From: Coriobacteriaceae bacterium
Lineage (GTDB): Bacteria; Actinomycetota; Coriobacteriia; Coriobacteriales; UBA8131
Reading direction: 5' to 3'
Length of the DNA: 5,234 nucleotides
NCBI GenBank assembly: GCA_012515495.1
Contig: JAAYYH010000041.1
Coordinates: forward strand, 1 to 5,234
How positions within the stretch are numbered: the first letter of the stretch is position 1; the number at the start of each line of letters is the position of its first letter. The notes under the pieces were generated by a model. The model ran no database searches. It was not told the origin of the DNA and saw only the letters and a program-made list of their open reading frames with translations. Positions 1 through 5,234 of the stretch are shown one piece after another. The translations under genes and the position numbers were made by a program.

Positions 1-755
1 CCGCCGGTCTTATCTTGGCTGATGATATTTCCCTCAGGGATAGTACTGCTGAATTGACCCGGTCCGTAGGCCACCTCATAACCAAGGCCATTCAGTGTTG
101 CTTCAGCGTCATCTTTGTACATATTCACAACGCTCGGGATCTTCAGCGGACCTTTGGAGACCGTCAGGGTTATAGTCTCGCCTTGAGGATACTTTCCTGT
201 CTTGTCCTGATCGATAACGTTTCCTTCTGGTACTGTCGAGCTGTATTGGTCATTTGCATAGGCGACCTGGAAATGTTCCAGTATCAGTGCTTCGGCATCA
301 GTTCTGCTTTTACCTTTGACATTGGGCACCTCAAACGTTTCTTTGCCCTTTGAGATGATCAGCGTGATCTTGGTCTCTTCAGCGACTTCCTTTCCGGCTT
401 CGGGATCTTGTGAGCAGATCTTACCTTCTTCAACGGTATCGTCAAAGCGTTGCTCGCCAGTGCGATAGGCAAGATTTAACTCTTCTAGTATTGTTTCCGC
501 TTCAGTTGGTGTCTTGCCTTTCAAATCGGGCACTTTGACCATCTTCACCGGTTCTTTACCAGAAGAGACAACCAAGTTGATCTTGGTGCCCTTATCTACT
601 TTCACATCAGGTTGGGGATTTTGAGAGATTACCTGGCCTTCGGCTACTGTCTCGCTGCTCTGACGATCAACGGAGCCCTTCTCCAGGCCAGCCTTCTCTA
701 TCGCCGCTATCGCTTCATCTTCAGAAGCGCCGATAACGCGCGGTACTGTCACCAA
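1..755 (-). repeat. Tandem PASTA repeats of the kinase extracellular region (3 complete plus 1 partial)
   Basis: Four protein-level repeats lie head to tail after the membrane span: 558-755, 345-545, 150-341 and 1-149 (cut by the window edge). Each opens with a V/I-P motif (VPRVIG, VPDLKG, VPNVKG, IPSVVN) followed by an acidic, Ala-rich helix. Each also has a '(V/I)-x-EG-x-(V/I)' turn leading into 'QDP' or 'QDK', and the complete ones end in a beta strand closing with S(S/K)G. Repeats 3 and 4 share SST(V/I)PEGN and QDKTG. In that motif Thr-Gly replaces the Pro of the usual Q-x-P found in repeats 1 and 2. Further repeats may follow outside the window. Confidence 0.9.
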
Positions 756-1865
756 CGTTTCCTGTTGTCCTAACAGGTTGACGGCAACCACGATACCGGT
801 TGCGATAACCAGAAGCGCGGCGACAATGGCAACGATCATCGCAGTACGGCGATTGGGATTCTTCTTCTCGGGGCTCTTCTGTGGTGTGGCATTATAGCTC
901 ATTGGGCCGCGAGTCGGCTCCAGTGTAGGCATGATGGCCGTGCCGTCGACTGAAATAGGACCGCCGGGACTCATTCCTTGTGCAGTTGCAGCGGGAGCAC
1001 CGATCACGCGCGTACGCGCAGCTGGATCCGCGACGCCCATATGTATGGGCCGACCAGCCAGATAATTATTCAAAGCTATTCGCATCTGATCGGCGGAGGC
1101 ATATCTGTCTGCCGGGTTCTTCTGCATGGCCCTGAGGATGATGTCCTCAAAGGCCGGGTCGATATCGGGATTGATCTGTCTCGGCGGTACAGGCTGCTCG
1201 TTGACCTGCTTGAGGGCGACAGCGACGGCGTCTGGCGCATCGAAGGGCACCCGTCCAGTAACGGTCTCATAAAGCACTACACCCAAGGAATAGATATCGG
1301 TAACGGGAGTCAAAGGCTTGCCTTGAGCTTGTTCTGGCGACACATAATAGGCAGTTCCCAAGACACTGCCGGTTTGAGTCATCGAACTATTGCCGGCACG
1401 GGCGATTCCAAAGTCCATGACCTTAGCATTACCATCAGGCTGCACCATGATGTTATGAGGCTTGATGTCGCGATGGATGATATCGTAGCCATGCGCGACA
1501 CTGAGGGCAGCACATACCTGAGAGCCGATTTCTGCCACCTTACGCTGGCCGATGGCGCCGCGTTGTTCGATAGCGGTCTTCAGATCGGTACCGCGAACGA
1601 ATTCCATGGCGATGAAGTAGGTGCCGTCGTCCTGGCCCCAGTCATAGATATTAACGATGTAGGGACTTTGGAGATTAGCGGCTGCCTGAGCCTCTTGTCT
1701 GAATCGAGCCGCGAAGCTGGGATCTGCTGCATATTGGGGTAACATGACCTTGACGGCAACGGTACGCCCCAACACCTCGTCGGTCGCTTTGTAGACTTCG
1801 GCCATACCGCCGATGCCAACTTTCTCGATTAAGCGATACCGATTCCCAAATACTCTGTTCAGCAC
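1..1865 (-). CDS. pknB: PASTA-domain Ser/Thr protein kinase (PknB/Stk1 type), 3' end outside window
   Basis: A transmembrane receptor kinase of which 621 codons are visible; the frame runs off the left edge without a stop. The kinase domain spans about residues 10-270. It has glycine loop VGIGGMAEVY (16-25), VAVK with Lys39, probable helix-C Glu58, catalytic loop HRDIKPHN (131-138), DFG (151-153), and SPE (176-178) in place of APE. The activation-loop segment TQT (163-165) aligns with the two autophosphorylated threonines of mycobacterial PknB (T171/T173). A proline- and Thr-rich juxtamembrane linker (271-340) leads to one span at 343-363. Three complete PASTA repeats follow (371-436, 441-507, 509-572), then part of a fourth. 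PASTA domains bind muropeptides or lipid II, so the kinase should couple wall status to phosphorylation of growth proteins. The GTG start at 1865 is chosen for its strong AGGGAG site 6 bases upstream. It gives the usual short lead before the kinase domain, and an in-frame stop lies at 1896-1898. The symbol follows the PASTA repeats and gene order; orthology is not proven. Confidence 0.96.
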   Translation of the reverse strand, partial: MLNRVFGNRYRLIEKVGIGGMAEVYKATDEVLGRTVAVKVMLPQYAADPSFAARFRQEAQAAANLQSPYIVNIYDWGQDDGTYFIAMEFVRGTDLKTAIEQRGAIGQRKVAEIGSQVCAALSVAHGYDIIHRDIKPHNIMVQPDGNAKVMDFGIARAGNSSMTQTGSVLGTAYYVSPEQAQGKPLTPVTDIYSLGVVLYETVTGRVPFDAPDAVAVALKQVNEQPVPPRQINPDIDPAFEDIILRAMQKNPADRYASADQMRIALNNYLAGRPIHMGVADPAARTRVIGAPAATAQGMSPGGPISVDGTAIMPTLEPTRGPMSYNATPQKSPEKKNPNRRTAMIVAIVAALLVIATGIVVAVNLLGQQETLVTVPRVIGASEDEAIAAIEKAGLEKGSVDRQSSETVAEGQVISQNPQPDVKVDKGTKINLVVSSGKEPVKMVKVPDLKGKTPTEAETILEELNLAYRTGEQRFDDTVEEGKICSQDPEAGKEVAEETKITLIISKGKETFEVPNVKGKSRTDAEALILEHFQVAYANDQYSSTVPEGNVIDQDKTGKYPQGETITLTVSKGPLKIPSVVNMYKDDAEATLNGLGYEVAYGPGQFSSTIPEGNIISQDKTG

Positions 1866-1941
1866 GTTTATCTCCCTCGATCCTGGTTCGACATTCTACT
1901 ACAATAGCTTTAGGATTCGATCCTGTATATCTTGATATGGG
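1866..1941. other. 76-base spacer between SEDS-PBP fusion and kinase
   Basis: The spacer holds the kinase ribosome binding site and two copies of the 9-mer TCGATCCTG (plus strand 1877-1885 and 1917-1925, start to start 40 bases). It also holds a short hairpin, AGGAT-TCG-ATCCT (1912-1924). The hairpin has a 5-bp stem and no T tract on either side, so it is not a convincing terminator. A TAGAAT hexamer on the minus strand (1893-1898) resembles a -10 box, but there is no matching -35 at the right distance. Read-through from the fusion gene into the kinase is therefore the simplest reading. Confidence 0.6.
1872..1877 (-). promoter_or_regulatory. Ribosome binding site of the PASTA kinase
   Basis: AGGGAG on the minus strand is separated by 6 bases from GTG at 1863-1865. 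It is the only good Shine-Dalgarno match ahead of the kinase domain, and it decides the GTG start in the absence of any nearby ATG upstream of the glycine loop. The kinase therefore has its own strong initiation signal and does not depend on coupling to the fusion gene. Confidence 0.8.
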
Positions 1942-4695
1942 CTACTCCAGAGCACGGATAGCCGCCTCGAATATCTGTCGAGCCTTTGGCGTTGCCGCAC
2001 CGCCGTCAGTTTGCTCGATTACGATTGCCACTACAACGTTCTTGTCACCAATGGTCACATAACCCATAAACCAGGAATCATCTTGTTCATTGTTCGTCTG
2101 TGCGGTACCAGTCTTACCAACAACATTGTAACCGCTAATCTGTGCCGCTGTCCCGGTGCCGCTGTTGACTACACCGGCGAGGGCAGAATTGACCTCTTTT
2201 GCCACGCTTGGTGAGACCGCGGCAGCAAAGGTAGATGGAGAAGTCGTTGAGAGCACCGCGCCGCTGGCACTGATCAGTCGGTCTACCACGTAAGGAGACA
2301 TGATTGTGCCCTCATTGGCAAAGGCAGCGCCTACCATCGCCATCTGCAGCACCGTTGTCTGCGGTCCAGCTGGGCTGGAATGCTCACCAACCGGCTGACC
2401 CACTCCTGACCAAGCGGTCTCCCAATCGGTCATCTGCGCGGGGTCGGGCATCAAGGAGTTTACTGCCGAGAAGTCCATGCCAACGTGTTTATTAAAACCG
2501 AATCCCTCTGAGGCTTTGACAAGATTCTGCGCGCCAATGGTGTCTGCTACCTGGGCGAACACTGTGTTAGAGCTGAGTTCGAAAGCTCTTTTCAGCGTTA
2601 TCTGACCCAAGTCCTCTTCATTGAAGTTTGTGATCTTCGCGTTGCCTATCTCAATGCTGCCTGGGGCAGAGTATTCATCATCCAGTGATGCGCCTGCCGT
2701 AGAGAGTGCTGCTGCCAGAGTCACGGTTTTGAAAGTCGACCCAGGAGCATAGAGAGCCTGGGTTGCGCGGTTGAACAGCGCGCTGCCCTTGTCGAGAGAA
2801 CCGCTGCCATCATCGCCTTCAGGGGCGAGAAGGTCATAGGCCTGATTGATATCGTATGTTGGTCCGCTGGCCAAGCCCAGAACTTTTCCGGACTCTGCCT
2901 CCAGCACAACAACAGCTCCGGTTTCGCCAGCCAGTGCGGCCTCGGCAGCAGCTTGTATCCGCGAGTCAATGGTTAGCTGTACGTCATTACCAGGGACACT
3001 GTTACCGGCCAGAGAGTTGATCGCGTCGCTCCATGTGCTGAAATTGCGCTTACCAGTTAGTGATTCCGATTGGCTGGATTCAACTCCAGAAGAACCGTAT
3101 TGGGTTGAGTAGTAGCCAACGAGATGTGCGGCCAGGCTTCCCTGTGGGTAGTCTCGGACGTAACCGCCATCCTCTTCCTTGAGACTTTGCGCCAATACCA
3201 TGCCATCAGCGGTCACAATCGACCCACGTTGGATGTCCTGTTCACGCATCAAGGTGTGATTGTTCGTAGGCAGGGCGCGGATCTCCTCAGCTTGTGCGAC
3301 CATCACCCAAGTCAGGTTGCCTATCAGGATCGCGAAGAACACAGCGAAGATACTTACAAGGATGGTAAGTCGGCGGCCCAGGGCAACACGCCCAAGCACA
3401 CCTCCATCCAACGCAACGGTGCTTTGGAGTTCCTGTTCGATACCCGTAGCGCTGTTCCCGGCGCGGAGGAGCAGGCCCACGATGATGAAACTGGCCAGAA
3501 GTGATGAACCGCCTTGGCTCATGAAGGGTAAGGTGACTCCCGTGAGAGGGATTATGCGGGTGACGCCACCAACGATGACCAGAGCTTGCAGCGAGATCGC
3601 TGCGGTCAGACCTACGGCTGTGAACGCATCGACATCAGACTTTGCCCGTCCGGCGATAGTCAGCCCCCGTATCGCGAAGAGCATATAGAGCAACAATACT
3701 CCGCTGGCTCCAAGCAAACCCATCTCCTCAGCGATAGCAACGAAGATGAAGTCACTTTCAACAACCGGAATCAAGGTGGGTAAGCCTCGCCCGATACCAG
3801 TGCCAAAAAGGTTTCCGTCCGCAAGGGAGTAGATCGCCTGCACCAGCTGGTAACCACTTTCCTGAGCATAGGCGAAGGGATCCAGCCAGATCTCGACACG
3901 CTGTTGTACGTGTCCAAACAGCAAAAAGGCCGCTACGCCACCGATGACAGCTAAGCCGGCACCAGCCAAGACGTACGTCTTTCGACCAGTAGCGACGTAG
4001 ATCATCACCAAAAATAAGCCAAAGAACAGCAGCGCACTGCCCAAGTCGCGCTCGAAGACTACTATCAACATACAGATTGCCCACATCACCAGCAGGGGAT
4101 CCAGCGTACGCAGGTCGGGGACCGACAACCCGAAAGCTTTTCGCTTGGACGCACTGAGCATCTCGCGATTTTGGGCAAGATAAGCAGCTAGGAACAGCAC
4201 GATCATCACCTTGGCGATCTCTCCCGGTTGGAATGAGAACGTTCCGATGTTCAGCCAGATCTTCGAGCCGTAATGCTCGGTACCAATCAAGGCTGGCAAC
4301 AGCAACAAGATAATGCCGATGATCATGATGGTGTATTTGTAGTTGCTCAACCGATGAATTGACGGTACAGCGATCAAGGTGAGAACCATTGCTGCTACCG
4401 CGAGGAATAGCCAGAGTATCTGTCGTTCGGCAAGTTCGGGAGCCAGACGCATCACAAAGGCGATACCGATGCCTGAAAGCATGAAGCTGATTGGCAGGAT
4501 AGCGGGGTCGGCATTGGGAGCAAAGCGACGTATCGCTAAGTGAGAGAGTAGGAAAGCGACGAAAAGACCCAGTGGAACAGCGAGCGTGCGAATGGTCACA
4601 GCTACCCCATCGTTGACAATCGCCAGCACAAACAGCAGGATGATCACCGGAGATGCCGCAAGCAACAGCAGCAGTTCTGTAGTTCGCATGTTCAT
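1942..4695 (-). CDS. RodA/FtsW-type SEDS glycosyltransferase fused to class B penicillin-binding protein (RodA-PbpA fusion)
   Basis: One 917-codon frame contains two normally separate cell-wall enzymes. Residues 1-411 are a SEDS polymerase with about 12 hydrophobic spans. It has GSKIWLNIG (143-151), FQPGEIAK (155-162), ERDLGS (215-220), and VVESDFIF (311-318), in which D315 fits the SEDS catalytic Asp. This half would polymerise lipid II into glycan strands. Residues 412-441 form a probably cytoplasmic linker and 442-466 a further span. A short pedestal leads into a transpeptidase domain from about 590 to the end, with STFK (653-656; S653 nucleophile), SSN (708-710) and KTGT (861-864). This half crosslinks peptides outside the membrane and is the beta-lactam target. 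Each half is close to the size of free-standing mycobacterial RodA and PbpA, and neither lacks a key motif. The start at 4695 lies 5 bases after the phosphatase stop, suggesting translational coupling. An ATG at 4689 (Met3) is an alternative. The stop is TAG at 1942-1944. Fusion and family are clear; RodA rather than FtsW rests on gene order and the 12-span layout. Confidence 0.96.
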   Translation of the reverse strand: MNMRTTELLLLLAASPVIILLFVLAIVNDGVAVTIRTLAVPLGLFVAFLLSHLAIRRFAPNADPAILPISFMLSGIGIAFVMRLAPELAERQILWLFLAVAAMVLTLIAVPSIHRLSNYKYTIMIIGIILLLLPALIGTEHYGSKIWLNIGTFSFQPGEIAKVMIVLFLAAYLAQNREMLSASKRKAFGLSVPDLRTLDPLLVMWAICMLIVVFERDLGSALLFFGLFLVMIYVATGRKTYVLAGAGLAVIGGVAAFLLFGHVQQRVEIWLDPFAYAQESGYQLVQAIYSLADGNLFGTGIGRGLPTLIPVVESDFIFVAIAEEMGLLGASGVLLLYMLFAIRGLTIAGRAKSDVDAFTAVGLTAAISLQALVIVGGVTRIIPLTGVTLPFMSQGGSSLLASFIIVGLLLRAGNSATGIEQELQSTVALDGGVLGRVALGRRLTILVSIFAVFFAILIGNLTWVMVAQAEEIRALPTNNHTLMREQDIQRGSIVTADGMVLAQSLKEEDGGYVRDYPQGSLAAHLVGYYSTQYGSSGVESSQSESLTGKRNFSTWSDAINSLAGNSVPGNDVQLTIDSRIQAAAEAALAGETGAVVVLEAESGKVLGLASGPTYDINQAYDLLAPEGDDGSGSLDKGSALFNRATQALYAPGSTFKTVTLAAALSTAGASLDDEYSAPGSIEIGNAKITNFNEEDLGQITLKRAFELSSNTVFAQVADTIGAQNLVKASEGFGFNKHVGMDFSAVNSLMPDPAQMTDWETAWSGVGQPVGEHSSPAGPQTTVLQMAMVGAAFANEGTIMSPYVVDRLISASGAVLSTTSPSTFAAAVSPSVAKEVNSALAGVVNSGTGTAAQISGYNVVGKTGTAQTNNEQDDSWFMGYVTIGDKNVVVAIVIEQTDGGAATPKARQIFEAAIRALE

Positions 4696-4700
4696 CTCAG

Positions 4701-5234
4701 TTAGCTGTCCACTCCAAGGTCGCCGCTTTTACGTTGATCTATCTCTTTGCGATATTGTTCAACCAACTCGAAAGCACTATCCAATGACTCCATTTGAACA
4801 CCTTGCTCCAGCCGCTTGGCAGTCGTTGAGTGCAGATCCTTGATTGCCACGTCGGTGCTCTGCTCGTGCCATTTAAGGCTGACGCCGGCGACATTGCCCG
4901 TGAGTCCACGGTAGATGCTTACCTGACCATCCTCGGCGATGAGGAATGCAGAATTGGAAGCATAGAGATATAAACCTGTACAAGCGGCGGCAGAAAGCAG
5001 GAGGAACACCAGTAGGAAACTGATGATGCCGATGCGGAAGTGGCGTTTACGTTTTTGCTCCATGCGCGGGCGTACAATATCGATATCAACTATTAGGACT
5101 GTGATGTTGTCAAAACCACCCGCTTCGTTAGCGGCATCTACCAGTTTATCGGCAACCCTCTGCGGGTCCTCGTCGCTGGCCAGTATGCGTTCCAGCTCTT
5201 CTGGTTCCAACATCCCTGAAAGGCCATCTGAGCA
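4701..5234 (-). CDS. pstP: PP2C-type Ser/Thr protein phosphatase, C-terminal part (PstP/PrpC/Stp family), 5' end outside window
   Basis: This is the last 177 codons of a metal-dependent protein phosphatase that would remove phosphates from Ser/Thr residues, including those on the PASTA kinase two genes downstream. The frame is open to the right edge, where the first visible residues read CSDGLSG, the PP2C 'DG' motif whose Asp binds metal (fragment residue 3). GGFDNITVLIV follows at residues 39-49, with the second metal-binding Asp at 42. A basic stretch (KRKRH, 61-65) precedes one membrane span at about 67-92. An outer domain of about 85 residues follows, with the segment DGQVSIYRG (102-110) and a charged C-terminal tail. 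The layout of cytoplasmic catalytic domain, one span and outer domain is that of actinobacterial PstP. The outer part seems shorter than in mycobacterial PstP, from memory. The ATG at 5213 is internal, because the DG motif lies upstream of it. The gene ends with TAA at 4701-4703, 5 bases before the next start. The symbol rests on motifs and gene order. Confidence 0.93.
   Translation of the reverse strand, partial: CSDGLSGMLEPEELERILASDEDPQRVADKLVDAANEAGGFDNITVLIVDIDIVRPRMEQKRKRHFRIGIISFLLVFLLLSAAACTGLYLYASNSAFLIAEDGQVSIYRGLTGNVAGVSLKWHEQSTDVAIKDLHSTTAKRLEQGVQMESLDSAFELVEQYRKEIDQRKSGDLGVDS

Noticed and set aside
15..353. Plus-strand open frame of 112 codons
   Set aside because: Antisense to PASTA repeats 2-4 of the kinase, with no recognisable domain.
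978..1742. Plus-strand open frame of 254 codons
   Set aside because: It lies entirely antisense to the kinase domain, whose motifs (glycine loop, HRD, DFG) are unmistakable. The plus-strand product shows no family motif and no good ribosome binding site; it is a shadow frame.
1580..1819. Minus-strand frame of 79 codons inside the kinase
   Set aside because: It overlaps the kinase N-lobe in another frame on the same strand. The kinase frame carries the conserved residues.
1893..1898. TAGAAT as a -10 promoter box for the kinase
   Set aside because: The hexamer 17 bases upstream (ATCGAA on the minus strand) does not resemble a -35 box. A promoter here cannot be supported from sequence alone.
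1912..1924. Hairpin as a transcription terminator after the fusion gene
   Set aside because: The stem is only 5 bp with a 3-base loop, and no T tract follows in either direction.
3124..3688. Overlapping plus-strand frames of 126 and 142 codons
   Set aside because: Both are antisense to the SEDS-PBP linker and flanking regions; their compositions look like random translations of the opposite strand.
4701..5213. Phosphatase read as a complete 170-residue protein starting at ATG 5213
   Set aside because: Seven in-frame codons upstream to the window edge read CSDGLSG, a PP2C catalytic motif, so this Met is internal and the gene is truncated by the window.
1..5234. Novel defence, mobile or CRISPR system
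   Set aside because: All coding sequence is accounted for by three conserved cell-wall and signalling genes. No transposase, integrase, terminal inverted repeats, spaced direct repeats or tRNA was seen.

Overview
The window carries three genes, all on the minus strand and all reading right to left. Together they form the core of an actinobacterial cell-wall growth and Ser/Thr signalling cluster. In transcription order they are: the 3' end of a membrane-anchored PP2C phosphatase of the PstP type (its 5' end lies beyond base 5234); a single 917-residue protein that joins a RodA/FtsW-type SEDS glycosyltransferase to a class B penicillin-binding protein; and a PknB-type kinase with extracellular PASTA repeats, whose 3' end lies beyond base 1. 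The kinase frame stays open from its GTG start at 1865 to the window edge. No plus-strand gene, RNA gene, mobile element, CRISPR array or origin is visible.

Organism: the order phosphatase, rodA, pbpA, PASTA kinase matches the pstP-rodA-pbpA-pknA-pknB cluster of Actinobacteria such as Mycobacterium. Here rodA and pbpA are one gene and there is no pknA between pbpA and the PASTA kinase. Base composition looks moderate (about half G+C by eye), well below most Actinobacteria. A fused rodA-pbpA with moderate GC suggests the Coriobacteriia, but this is an inference from memory and not a proven assignment.

Layout: 4701-5234 phosphatase C-terminal part (last two catalytic motifs, one membrane span, short outer domain); 4696-4700 a 5-base gap; 1942-4695 the SEDS-PBP fusion; 1866-1941 a 76-base spacer with a clear ribosome binding site for the next gene and some short repeats but no convincing terminator; 1-1865 the kinase (kinase domain, juxtamembrane linker, one membrane span, three full PASTA repeats and part of a fourth).

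How they work together (family knowledge plus inference): the SEDS half would polymerise lipid II into glycan strands and the PBP half would crosslink them. The PASTA kinase would sense peptidoglycan fragments or lipid II outside the cell and phosphorylate growth and division proteins inside. The phosphatase would reverse this. Tight spacing and shared orientation suggest one operon. The most notable features are the SEDS-PBP fusion, the missing second kinase, and a perfect Shine-Dalgarno-like sequence inside the fusion linker.
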